From NCBI GenBank assembly GCA_023435895.1, contig JAEZLH010000020.1:13094-77093 (forward strand): a stretch of DNA of 64,000 nt. The letters run 5' to 3'. The translations under genes were made by a program, and so were the position numbers. Source of the stretch: Bacillota bacterium (lineage in GTDB: Bacteria > Bacillota > Clostridia > Lachnospirales > Lachnospiraceae). Of the stretch, positions 26,135 through 35,054 are shown in pieces. Numbering within the stretch: position 1 is the first letter of the stretch; every line of letters begins with the position of its first letter. Under the pieces are notes generated by a model that saw nothing but the letters and a program-made list of their open reading frames with translations, was not told where the DNA came from and did not search any database.

Positions 26135-26857
26135 CTAGTATCCTTTACCAATACAAAGTACAACAAAAAATACTTGATTTACATTATGAAGCCTTAACAC
26201 GTTCGTACAGGCTTCCATCGTGCTCCCGGTAGTATAGATATCATCAACAAGCAATACTTTGGATATTGTTTTATCGTGTTTTTTTGCTGCTGATACATTA
26301 TAATCAAAGGCTTTTTGCAGATTTCTTAAACGTTCTTTGTCACTCAGTCCTTTTTGTGGAATCGTTCTTCTATTTCGGATCAACAATTCAGAAAGCACTG
26401 GTACTCCCAATTGTTTTCCAATACCTCTCGCGAGAATATCTGCTTGATTATATCCACGCTCCGCTAACTTAGCTCGATGAATTGGTATGGGAACAATGAC
26501 ATCGGGGTTCATTCTTATAATCTGCTCTTTGTATTGTTGAACGATTTCATCAACATAAAATTTTGCATACTCTTTTTTACTATGATATTTGAAATTCCCT
26601 AATGATTTTTTCATGTCATCATTATAAAGCCATAGTGCAATCCCTTTTTCAAAATGAAAATGTTTTCTGTTGCAATCGCTACAAAACTCATCCTCTTCCC
26701 GTTCTATGGGTTTACTACACTTTAAACATCTGTTTCCTTCAATTGTAGGCAGTTTTACTCTGCAGCTCTGACAGATTGCATTTCCTTTCGGCAATACAAT
26801 CTCACCACAAATGGGACATCTTACAGGATATATCATATCAAGAATTGTTTGAAACAA
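26135..26857 (-). CDS. comFC: ComF-family amidophosphoribosyltransferase-like protein
   Basis: This protein of about 240 residues has an N-terminal zinc finger (CPICGEIV, CQSCR, CLKCSKPI, CSDCNR) and a C-terminal phosphoribosyltransferase domain with the PRPP loop VLLVDDIYTTGSTMEAC. ComFC is needed for DNA uptake in competent bacteria, though many carriers are not known to be competent. The frame is open to 26935. The TTG at 26857 is preferred because AAAAAGGAG lies six bases upstream, while the ATG at 26935 abuts its only possible site. Confidence 0.9.
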   Translation of the reverse strand: MFQTILDMIYPVRCPICGEIVLPKGNAICQSCRVKLPTIEGNRCLKCSKPIEREEDEFCSDCNRKHFHFEKGIALWLYNDDMKKSLGNFKYHSKKEYAKFYVDEIVQQYKEQIIRMNPDVIVPIPIHRAKLAERGYNQADILARGIGKQLGVPVLSELLIRNRRTIPQKGLSDKERLRNLQKAFDYNVSAAKKHDKTISKVLLVDDIYTTGSTMEACTNVLRLHNVNQVFFVVLCIGKGY

Positions 26858-26982
26858 TGCATGCTCCTTTTTCTGTTCGGAAGAGACCCTTCCTGAGTTT
26901 CTTAGATTTGCGGCTATCTCAATTACAAAAATCATCCTTTGATAAATCAGTTTACCTCTGCATCGGAATTATGTCAATGGGA

Positions 26983-27894
26983 CTATACGAACAGTTTTGA
27001 AGGGTATTCCCCCTTATCAATCAAAGCTTTAATGGAATTCACAACCGCTTCTTTATCTTCTTTGTAGGTTACACCGAACCAACGATCTTCGGTTCTTAGT
27101 ACGGATACTTCTACTTCATTCGCCTTTACCAAATCTCCAACTATGGTGGGAAGTAAATATTCTTTCTTTAATTCGTTTTCTCCAAGAGAAGAAAGAAAGG
27201 ATGAAAAACCACTCTCAAGATAATTGAACAGCTCCGGTGTAAAGCCCCACATATTCATGGATGCTGCACTATTCAGATCAATCTTAATCTCATTGCCGTT
27301 ACCATCTACTGCTTTTGCACTATCCCCATCCTGCTCAATTCCGGATGTCTCATTAATATCAACAAGCTTACCAGCCTCATTCACTTTGCAAATTCCTCGA
27401 GTAACTGTTCCGTTCTCACTTAAGGTATTACCAAGAACAAAGCCTGCCATACAAAATTGATCTTTTTTATCAGCGTTATCATTTAAGAAATCATATACAA
27501 TCTTAAATGCTTCTTTTCCATAATAATCATCTGCATTAATTACTGCAAAAGGTTCTTTTACTACATCCTTGCAACATAATACAGCCTGACCTGTACCCCA
27601 AGGTTTGGTACGATCCGCAGGCTTTGTAAAACCTTCCGGTATCCCATCCAATTCCTGAAATACATACTCTACTTTAACTAATTTCTCAATTCGATTTCCA
27701 ATAATCTCTTTAAAGTCCTTCTCTAAATCTTTACGAATAATAAAAACAACCTTATTAAATCCTGCTTTCATTGCATCATAAATGGAATAATCCATTATAA
27801 TCTCACCACCAGGTCCAACTGGTTCTAATTGTTTAATGCCTCCGTATCGGCTTCCCATTCCTGCCGCCATAATAACTAAAGACATATCTGACAT
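26983..27894 (-). CDS. Sugar-phosphate nucleotidyltransferase-like protein
   Basis: This 303-residue protein begins with the nucleotidyltransferase signature VIMAAGMGSRYGGIKQLEPVG. It contains KPWGTGQAVLCC (nucleotide binding) and VINADDYYGKEA (metal-binding Asp). It would join a nucleotide to a sugar or related phosphate; the substrate is not evident, and no sugar pathway genes are adjacent. The ATG at 27894 follows GGAGGG by seven bases. A perfect inverted repeat at 27925-27943 overlaps the likely start of transcription. Confidence 0.85.
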   Translation of the reverse strand: MSDMSLVIMAAGMGSRYGGIKQLEPVGPGGEIIMDYSIYDAMKAGFNKVVFIIRKDLEKDFKEIIGNRIEKLVKVEYVFQELDGIPEGFTKPADRTKPWGTGQAVLCCKDVVKEPFAVINADDYYGKEAFKIVYDFLNDNADKKDQFCMAGFVLGNTLSENGTVTRGICKVNEAGKLVDINETSGIEQDGDSAKAVDGNGNEIKIDLNSAASMNMWGFTPELFNYLESGFSSFLSSLGENELKKEYLLPTIVGDLVKANEVEVSVLRTEDRWFGVTYKEDKEAVVNSIKALIDKGEYPSKLFV

Positions 27895-27924
27895 AATATT
27901 ACCCTCCAACTCGTTATAATATAT

Positions 27925-27943
27925 TTTTCTATCGAATAGAAAA
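27925..27943. promoter_or_regulatory. Inverted repeat at the nucleotidyltransferase promoter
   Basis: TTTTCTAT-CGA-ATAGAAAA is a perfect 8-bp-arm palindrome immediately downstream of a minus-strand TATAAT (27950-27945), about 30 bases before the start codon. The position suits a repressor operator; a transcript hairpin is the alternative. The rest of the 343-base gap to the deacetylase gene shows nothing recognisable. Confidence 0.4.
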
Positions 27944-28237
27944 TATTATACCTTATTTCCCATAAGATTGCACTATCTAAAAATCAAATCCACATTTTAC
28001 ACCATTAAATGCCAAAGCAATATAAACAATGTCGAATATTCATACCAATCACTTAATCCATCTGTAAAAAAATATGTCAAAAGTACTTTCAGGATGGTTT
28101 TCTTCTTGTCAATACTGATTATATTTTCAGAAAAACCGAACTATTTAATTCGCATTTTACATTTCCCAATATTTTTAGTTAAAAATTCACATCCACCACA
28201 TATATTTATAATACATAAAGTGTTAGGTGGCGTTACA

Positions 28238-29125
28238 ATGAAAATGATTACTAAGTACATAAAATATATGAATGGGATTTTATTCTTTATTCTTTTTCTG
28301 CTACTGGCTCTAACGATCAGAAAGAATTTCTCCTACATTCATGCCTCTTCCGATGTTCCATCTGATATAACGGTTCCAATTATCATGTATCACCAAGTCA
28401 AGAACAACAGTCTGGGCAAAGATGTTATCAGTCCTTATGAATTTGAAAGCGATTTAAAATTTTTATCTTCAAATAATTATCACACTGTTACCATGACACA
28501 ACTGATTGAATTTGTTTATAATGACATTCCTTTACCTAAGAATCCTATTATACTCTCCTTTGACGATGGATATTTGTCAACTTATAAAAATGTCTTCCCG
28601 CTATTGCAAAAATACAATATGAAAATTGTACTGTCCATTGTCGGAAAAAGCACTGATGATTTCTCAAAGGTAAATGATACAAATGTGGATTATGCCCATC
28701 TGACCTGGGATCACATTAACGAAATGCGTGAATCGGGGCTGGTAGAAATACAGAATCATACCTATAACATGCACAAAATCATCAATGGCAGGTATGGATG
28801 CGGTCAAAAGAGCAATGAAGCTCTTTGTGATTATGAGAAAGCTCTGACGGATGATGTGCTTACCTTTCAAGCTCGTTGCACTTCCATGACGGGCTGGTGC
28901 CCTTCCACTTTCACATACCCTTATGGAAAATACAACGACAATTCCGAGCAAATTTTAAAAGGGCTTGGTTACAAAGCGACCCTTTCCTGCCGCTATGGAG
29001 TAAACCAGATTAATAAAAACCCTGATAAGTTATTCGGTCTGAAAAGAATGTGCAGAGCACATAATCATTCCCTTAACAAGTTGATTAAGGAAGGGTTAGA
29101 AACACTTAAATACAGCAAAGATTAA
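28238..29125 (+). CDS. Membrane-anchored polysaccharide deacetylase
   Basis: This 295-residue carbohydrate-esterase-4-like protein has an N-terminal membrane segment (about residues 10-30). The NodB homology domain follows, with PIIMYHQV, the catalytic SFDDGYLST (Asp-Asp), the metal-binding His pattern in EIQNHTYNMH and the TFTYPYGKYND barrel segment. It probably removes acetyl groups from wall or exopolysaccharide sugars. The ATG at 28238 has TAGGTGG seven bases upstream. The frame is open for 90 more codons, but that part has no site and is not family-like. Confidence 0.9.
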   Translation: MKMITKYIKYMNGILFFILFLLLALTIRKNFSYIHASSDVPSDITVPIIMYHQVKNNSLGKDVISPYEFESDLKFLSSNNYHTVTMTQLIEFVYNDIPLPKNPIILSFDDGYLSTYKNVFPLLQKYNMKIVLSIVGKSTDDFSKVNDTNVDYAHLTWDHINEMRESGLVEIQNHTYNMHKIINGRYGCGQKSNEALCDYEKALTDDVLTFQARCTSMTGWCPSTFTYPYGKYNDNSEQILKGLGYKATLSCRYGVNQINKNPDKLFGLKRMCRAHNHSLNKLIKEGLETLKYSKD

Positions 29126-29183
29126 ATATAAAATCCTATCAATGGCATCAAGATTCCGCTTGTAAAAAAGCTGACCAAATTTT

Positions 29184-31400
29184 CTATAACTCTCGAATCC
29201 GATCACATAAACCAGTATATCTGCTCTGTTCATTCTTATTGTCAATCATGGATTGGAGCATAAAATCACTACCAACAATTGTTACGCAGCTCTTTGCCCT
29301 GGTAACCGCTGTATAGAGCAGATTACGGTTAAACAATAGACGAGGTCCATCCAAAATTGGAAGCACAACCGCCGGATACTCACTCCCTTGGGATTTGTGT
29401 ATGGTAACCGCATAAGCAAGCTCCAGTTCCTCTAACTGGGTGAACGTATATTCTACAAGACGATTATCATCAAACTCCACCAACACCTGCTCTGCAAAAA
29501 GATTGATTTCTTTAATCTTACCTGCATCTCCGTTAAAGACACCGGTGCCATTTTGTATCACGACTCCAAAGCCATTGCGTATCTCCCAGGTGATTTGATA
29601 ATTATTTTTAATCTGCATTACCTTATCGCCTTCCCGGAATACGGTATCATGGAATATCTTTTCCCTTTTGTCCTTATCCGGTGGATTGAGTGCCTGCTGA
29701 AGTACTTGATTTAATCTTTCTACCCCAAGCTCCCCTTTTCTCATAGGCGTCAGTACTTGAATATCAAACGGTGTTGCACCCACGTAGCCCGGAAGCTTAT
29801 TTTTAATCAAATTAATCATCACTGCAGCGATAACATTAGCATCCTCCCGCTTTAAAAAGAAGAAATCTCTGCTTTTATTATCCAAGGTAATATGCTCACC
29901 ATCGTTGATTTTATGTGCATTGACGATAATATCACTATCCGCTGCCTGCCTAAAAATCTTTGTGAGCTTTACGATATTAAAACTATGAGAATCTATAATA
30001 TCTCTTAACACATTGCCGGGTCCCACACTGGGCAGCTGATTTACATCGCCCACAAGAATTAAACGGGTCCCTACCGGGATGGCTTTCAAAAGAGCATTCA
30101 TCAAACTAATATCCACCATAGACATCTCATCAATAATTAAAACATCAGTTTCAAGTGGGTTGCTTTCATTGCGTTCAAAGGAATACTTATTCTCTTGATC
30201 ATCGCTTAACTTGGAAAGCTCCAATAATCTGTGGATGGTCTTGGCCTCCACCTTGGTTGTTTCCGTCATTCTTTTGGCTGCCCTTCCGGTAGGTGCAGCT
30301 AATAGTATATCTAGTCCCTCTGATTCGAAGAATTTAATAATTGTATTAATTGTAGTTGTCTTGCCAGTGCCGGGTCCTCCGGTAACAACTAAAAGTCCAT
30401 TTCTTACTGCCTCGGTAACCGCTGTCCTTTGTTGCTCTTCCAGCTCTATTTGAAATTGTTTTTCAATTGCTTCTACGCGCATGCGAATATGATCCGGGTT
30501 CATATCATAACGGACACTCAAGTCATGCAGCATTCTTGCAACATTTAATTCCATATAATAATAGACGGACGAATAGACCAGCTTACCCTGCTGCTCCGTT
30601 TCGCGCAGCATCACTTTCTTCTCGATACTCAGCGCGGTCAGCTGCCTTTTAATAGTTTCCTCCTCTGCTAACAAAAGAGTCTTTGTTCGGTAAATCAACT
30701 CTTCTTCCGGTAAGTATACATGTCCATCCGAACTTGCCTGTAATAATACATATAATATTCCTGCCTTAATACGGTAATCGGAATCACCACTGATACCAAT
30801 TCTTCTTGCAATTTCATCCGCTGTCTTAAAGCCGACTCCGCTAATATCCTCCGACATTTTATAGGGATTCACTTTCAGAACATCATACATCTTCTGACCA
30901 TACTCTGAATAAATCTTTACCGCAAGGTTTCCCATAATATTGTATTGCTGCAGGAACAGCATGGCGCTCCTCATGTCACGCTTTTCATCAAATTGTACAC
31001 TGATTTCTCTTGCAAGCCTTGGGCTAATTCCCTTTATCTCAACTAATCTCTCCGGTTCATGTTCAATGATTCGAAAGGTGTCCTCTTTGAATTTCTTTAC
31101 CACTCTGGCAGCCAGTGCTGGACCAATCCCTTTGATGGCACCTGATCCCAGGTATCGTTCTACCGAGAATAAATCCTCCGGCTGTTTTAATTCATAGCTT
31201 TCGATTAGAAATTGCTGCCCGTATACAGCATGATCCGTATAGCTTCCTCTTGCGCTGATTAACTCACCTTCGCTGATAAAGGGAAAGCTACCCACGCAAG
31301 TGATTTCTTCCTGATCCGCTTGAAGATTTAAAACCGTATATCCATTATCATCATTACGAAAAATGATATGCTCTATATACCCTTCCAGTATTTCAGACAT
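29184..31400 (-). CDS. recD2: RecD2-type SF1 DNA helicase
   Basis: This 738-residue 5'-3' helicase works in DNA repair independently of RecBC. It has an N-terminal OB-like region (GYIEHIIFRNDDNGYTVLNL), helix-hairpin-helix motifs (GIGPALAARV, GISPRLARE, GVGFKTADE), then the motor with Walker A VTGGPGTGKTTT, Walker B LIIDEMSMVD, GDVNQLPSVGPG, a middle SH3-like domain, and motif V/VI regions YAVTIHKSQGSEYPAV and YTAVTRAK. The ATG at 31400 has GGAGG five bases upstream. Confidence 0.97.
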   Translation of the reverse strand: MSEILEGYIEHIIFRNDDNGYTVLNLQADQEEITCVGSFPFISEGELISARGSYTDHAVYGQQFLIESYELKQPEDLFSVERYLGSGAIKGIGPALAARVVKKFKEDTFRIIEHEPERLVEIKGISPRLAREISVQFDEKRDMRSAMLFLQQYNIMGNLAVKIYSEYGQKMYDVLKVNPYKMSEDISGVGFKTADEIARRIGISGDSDYRIKAGILYVLLQASSDGHVYLPEEELIYRTKTLLLAEEETIKRQLTALSIEKKVMLRETEQQGKLVYSSVYYYMELNVARMLHDLSVRYDMNPDHIRMRVEAIEKQFQIELEEQQRTAVTEAVRNGLLVVTGGPGTGKTTTINTIIKFFESEGLDILLAAPTGRAAKRMTETTKVEAKTIHRLLELSKLSDDQENKYSFERNESNPLETDVLIIDEMSMVDISLMNALLKAIPVGTRLILVGDVNQLPSVGPGNVLRDIIDSHSFNIVKLTKIFRQAADSDIIVNAHKINDGEHITLDNKSRDFFFLKREDANVIAAVMINLIKNKLPGYVGATPFDIQVLTPMRKGELGVERLNQVLQQALNPPDKDKREKIFHDTVFREGDKVMQIKNNYQITWEIRNGFGVVIQNGTGVFNGDAGKIKEINLFAEQVLVEFDDNRLVEYTFTQLEELELAYAVTIHKSQGSEYPAVVLPILDGPRLLFNRNLLYTAVTRAKSCVTIVGSDFMLQSMIDNKNEQSRYTGLCDRIREL

Positions 31401-31501
31401 TACAACCTCCATAAAGAAAAATGCCATTCGGTCTTATCCTTCAAAACCGGACAACAAAACCAAATGACATTAATTTGTTTTATTCGTTGACGTAATATGT
31501 A

Positions 31502-31831
31502 TTAAGAATTACGTTTCATTGACTCGTACAGCATTTGTGCCAAACCAATATTTTGCTTCTCTGTTGCGCTCTTGGCATATTGTTCATATAACATATCTCC
31601 AAATTGAGACATATAATCATTGTTCTCTTCTTCCTCGCTCTGGGGAACTGTACTTTTCATACTTTTAAATACCTGCTCCATCATATAAGCTTCAAAGCTC
31701 TTGCAAGCATCCATAAGTTCCTCATCGGATGAGCTGGAATTATTTAACGTATTCTTTATATTATCTGCCTTTGTATTGCTATAGTCCGTTATTGGTGAAT
31801 ACATGGAATCACCACCGATTGAAATACCCAT
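31502..31831 (-). CDS. Rod-binding protein (FlgJ N-terminal-like)
   Basis: This 109-residue protein matches the rod-binding family: DACKSFEAYMMEQVFKSMKST followed by an acidic loop and QFGDMLYEQYAKSATEKQNIGLAQML. There is no muramidase domain, as in many Firmicutes. It should cap or scaffold rod assembly with FlgF and FlgG, encoded just upstream. The ATG follows AAGGAG by six bases. Confidence 0.88.
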   Translation of the reverse strand: MGISIGGDSMYSPITDYSNTKADNIKNTLNNSSSSDEELMDACKSFEAYMMEQVFKSMKSTVPQSEEEENNDYMSQFGDMLYEQYAKSATEKQNIGLAQMLYESMKRNS

Positions 31832-31870
31832 CGTCTGCTCCTTTCAGAAAGGTCAATGCTGCATTAAGAA

Positions 31871-32680
31871 TTATCTCAAATTATTGGCCTGCTGCATCAT
31901 TTCATCCGCTGCTTTTACAATCTTTGAGTTCATTTCATAAGCTCTTTGTGCAACGATGAGATTCACCATCTCATCCACAGCTTGTACATTGGAGCCTTCC
32001 AAAAAGCCTTGTTTCACCTTGAATTTTGCTGCGGAACCGTCCGTCACCAACTGTGGGGTACCGGAAGCATCCGTCTCCAGCAATAAACTGTCCGCTGATT
32101 TACTTAATCCGGTGGGGTTATTAAACTGAGCAATTCCTATCTTTACTCCCACTTGAGTCATGTTATTGTTGCCATCAGGATAGAGTAGGTTACCACTATC
32201 ATCAATTACGATATTTGCACTGTTATAGGATTTATCCAGTACAATTGGTTGACCATTGGAATCCAGTACTGGATTACCATCGGAGGTTGCGAGAAGAAGG
32301 TCATTCTCTCCTACCGCCATCTGAAAGGAACCATTACGGGTATATGCAACTTTACCATCCGCAGTTTGCACCATGAAAAATCCTTTTCCATCAATGGCCA
32401 AGTCAAAGGTATTCTTTGTCTCTGCTATATTTCCTTCCGTATACTGAGATACAATTGCGGAATTCCTAACACCAAGACCCACCTGAATCCCTACAGGCTT
32501 TGCGTTCCCATTGTTATCATAGGACTGATCTTGAATTGTTTGATATAATAAGCTCTTAAACTGAGCTGACTCTTTCTTATAACCGGTTGTATTGATATTA
32601 GCTAAATTATTAGAAATAATATCAACATTGGTTTGCTGACTTGTCATGCCGGACGCTGCTGTCCAAAGTGATCGCATCAT
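31871..32680 (-). CDS. flgG: Flagellar distal rod protein FlgG (FlhP type)
   Basis: This 269-residue protein has the N-terminal rod/hook signature MRSLWTAASGMTSQQTNVDIISNNLANINTTG-YKK. It has the internal FDLAIDGKGFFMVQ repeat, and the C-terminal VDEMVNLIVAQRAYEMNSKIVKAADEMMQ helix used for axial packing. The ATG at 32680 is eight bases after GGAGG; an in-frame TTG at 32686 is too close. In Bacillus the equivalent order is mbl-flhO-flhP. Confidence 0.95.
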   Translation of the reverse strand: MMRSLWTAASGMTSQQTNVDIISNNLANINTTGYKKESAQFKSLLYQTIQDQSYDNNGNAKPVGIQVGLGVRNSAIVSQYTEGNIAETKNTFDLAIDGKGFFMVQTADGKVAYTRNGSFQMAVGENDLLLATSDGNPVLDSNGQPIVLDKSYNSANIVIDDSGNLLYPDGNNNMTQVGVKIGIAQFNNPTGLSKSADSLLLETDASGTPQLVTDGSAAKFKVKQGFLEGSNVQAVDEMVNLIVAQRAYEMNSKIVKAADEMMQQANNLR

Positions 32681-32700
32681 ATGCAATTCCTCCTATCGCT

Positions 32701-33474
32701 TTATACCTTACCAACAGAATTTGCTGCAAGTTCCAATGTTTGATCCACTGATTTCAGAACCTTCTGATTTGCTTCATAGGCTCTGGTCACCGAGATCATC
32801 TCTACCATCTCGGATATGATATTAACATTGGATTGTTCCGTGAATCCTTGTTGTATGGTTGCATTGGAGGGTTTCTCAACTGCACCTTCCAAAGCTTGAT
32901 ACTTTGTATCACCTGTCTTGGATAAATAATCGTAATTCTCAAAATCAGTTATCTTAACATTATCTACATAGGTATTATCTGCATAGATTGCACCTGTTTT
33001 ATCAATTACGATGTCTGTTGCATCCGTAGGAACTACGATTGCCCCACCTTCACCCATCAGGTTGTTTCCATCTTCATCCACGATGTGACCATCCTTTGTC
33101 ATGGTAAAAGAACCATTTCGTGTGTATTGTGTACTTACATTGCCCGCTTTATCGGTAACAGAGAGATTAAAAAATCCATTTCCTTCAATCGCCATATCAT
33201 AATTGTTATTGGTTTCTCGTAAGGAACCTTGTCCGTAATTGGTATAAACCTCGCCAAGTTTTACTCCCAAGCTCATGTTTCCAATTGCCCGGTTCGTATT
33301 TCCCTCCGAATTATCTCTAATCTTCATTGTCAATAACTGATCAAAAGATTGGGTTGTGGCATTCTCTTCTTTATATCCCACCGTAGCTGCATTTGCAAGA
33401 TTGTTCGAGATAATATCCAGCCTTTTTTGTTCATTTGCCATTCCTGTATAAGCTGTATATAGTCCTCTTACCAT
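32701..33474 (-). CDS. flgF: Flagellar proximal rod protein FlgF (FlhO type)
   Basis: This 257-residue axial protein begins VRGLYTAYTGMANEQKRLDI with SNNLANAATVGYKEE. It carries NYDMAIEGNGFFNL and ends with a SEMVEMISVTRAYEANQKVLKSVDQ helix. Position between mbl and flgG and the VRGLY-type start point to the FlhO/FlgF member of the pair. The ATG at 33474 follows GAGG. Confidence 0.92.
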   Translation of the reverse strand: MVRGLYTAYTGMANEQKRLDIISNNLANAATVGYKEENATTQSFDQLLTMKIRDNSEGNTNRAIGNMSLGVKLGEVYTNYGQGSLRETNNNYDMAIEGNGFFNLSVTDKAGNVSTQYTRNGSFTMTKDGHIVDEDGNNLMGEGGAIVVPTDATDIVIDKTGAIYADNTYVDNVKITDFENYDYLSKTGDTKYQALEGAVEKPSNATIQQGFTEQSNVNIISEMVEMISVTRAYEANQKVLKSVDQTLELAANSVGKV

Positions 33475-33544
33475 ATCTCATCCTCATTTCTAAAAATGTA
33501 TGTGACTTATCCAACATACCATCCAAGCGGTGTCTTAACTTTGA

Positions 33545-34534
33545 TTAATCTCTTTTTCCTGCAATGAAATCGAAATACTTGCCGGTTCCGATTGCTACTG
33601 CTGTCATAGGATCTTCTGCTGTCATGGTTGTAATACCTGTCTTTACTTCAATCAGCTCTTCCAATCCGTATAACAGACAACCGCCACCGGTTAATACAAT
33701 ACCTCTATCAGCAATATCTGCCGCAAGTTCCGGAGGAGTCTTTTCAAGAACACTGTGTACCGCTTCAACGATTTGTGAAGTGGGCTCCTTCAATGCTTCC
33801 TCTGTCTCTTCTGAGGTTACTGTAATGGTCTTAGGAAGACCTGTAACCAGGTTACGTCCTCTTACTTGTAAGGAGATAGATTCCGGTCTGCGGTATGCAG
33901 AACCAATCTTTACTTTAATCTCTTCTGCGGTTCTTTCACCAATCAAAAGATTATGTTTTTTACGCATATAACGAACAAGTGCATCATCAAAATCATCGCC
34001 CGCTATTTTAACCGAAGCACTCACAACCGTTCCTGTCAAAGAAATTACAGCGATATCGGTTGTACCTCCTCCGATATCTACTATCATATTACCGCAGGGT
34101 CTTGAAATATCAATACCTGCTCCGATTGCTGCTGCAATGGGCTCTTCCACAAGTTGAACATCTCTTGCGCCTGCTGCATAAGTAGCATCCGTTACTGCTT
34201 TCTTTTCAACTTCTGTCACTCCACTGGGTACACATACACTTACTCTAGGCGCTCTGAATCTCTTTTTGCCTATTGCTTTAACAATAAAGTGTTTTAACAT
34301 CTTCTCAGTAACGGAATAATCGGAGATAACACCCTGTCTCAAAGGACGAATTGCAATAACGTTACCAGGGGTTCTACCTAACATTAGTCTAGCTTCCTCC
34401 CCAATTGCCTTAATCCTATTGGTGTCTCTGTCAAAAGCCACTACCGATGGCTCTTTTAACACAACACCCTTTCCCTTTATATAAACTAATACACTAGCCG
34501 TACCTAAATCGATTCCAATATCACTGCTAACCAT
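33545..34534 (-). CDS. mbl: MreB-like actin homologue (Mbl)
   Basis: This 329-residue actin-fold cell-shape protein guides lateral wall synthesis. The ATP-binding motifs are phosphate 1 (DIGIDLGTASVLVY), phosphate 2 (NMIVDIGGGTTDIAVISL) and adenosine (RGIVLTGGGCLLYG). Sequence alone does not separate MreB from Mbl, but the following flgF-flgG genes reproduce the Bacillus mbl-flhO-flhP arrangement. The ATG follows GGAGATAAATA. A promoter with perfect spacing lies at 34686-34714. Confidence 0.92.
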   Translation of the reverse strand: MVSSDIGIDLGTASVLVYIKGKGVVLKEPSVVAFDRDTNRIKAIGEEARLMLGRTPGNVIAIRPLRQGVISDYSVTEKMLKHFIVKAIGKKRFRAPRVSVCVPSGVTEVEKKAVTDATYAAGARDVQLVEEPIAAAIGAGIDISRPCGNMIVDIGGGTTDIAVISLTGTVVSASVKIAGDDFDDALVRYMRKKHNLLIGERTAEEIKVKIGSAYRRPESISLQVRGRNLVTGLPKTITVTSEETEEALKEPTSQIVEAVHSVLEKTPPELAADIADRGIVLTGGGCLLYGLEELIEVKTGITTMTAEDPMTAVAIGTGKYFDFIAGKRD

Positions 34535-34685
34535 TATTTATCTCCTTTCCATTCACATTCCTGTATGATTTTTGAATTTACGTAGTATTAATACGAAGTT
34601 TCCGATTATCCAATCCATATCTGTCTGTCAATGATGCTCTTTCTATTTTCAACCTTGCGTCGGTAACTTAAACATATTCGTTTAT

Positions 34686-34714
34686 ATTATATACGCTATT
34701 ACCGTATTTTTCAA
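34686..34714 (-). promoter_or_regulatory. Promoter of the mbl-flagellar rod operon
   Basis: On the minus strand TTGAAA (34714-34709) and TATAAT (34691-34686) are 17 bases apart. The leader would be about 145 bases. The rest of the 520-base gap up to recQ contains only an AT-rich hairpin (TTATAAGAA with TTCTTATTATAA, about 34785-34814). Confidence 0.75.
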
Positions 34715-35054
34715 AGGAAATTTTTTAAAATAACTATCTATTCATCAAGATATTTTTTTATTCGCCATCATTTTCCTTTTTATTGTTATAAGAAGCTTTT
34801 ATTCTTATTATAACATGGTACAGGTAATCCTATCACAACGTTGATTATGTTTTATTCGTGCTGTTTTATAAGAGCAATAAAAATCATTAAAGAATGTGGA
34901 AAAGTTCTTGATTCACATGGAATAATTTATTTTATTCGATTTTTGATATGCTGTCTATGGAGAATTGGTTACATAAATTCTATATTTATGTAGATAAAAT
35001 GGATTTATCTCTCAGTTTGTTGGGTTGGATGATTTCTACTAAAGAAAAACTATA

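Noticed and set aside
27968..28237. 90-residue N-terminal extension of the polysaccharide deacetylase
   Set aside because: No ribosome site, and a good TAGGTGG site precedes ATG 28238, which begins a normal membrane anchor.
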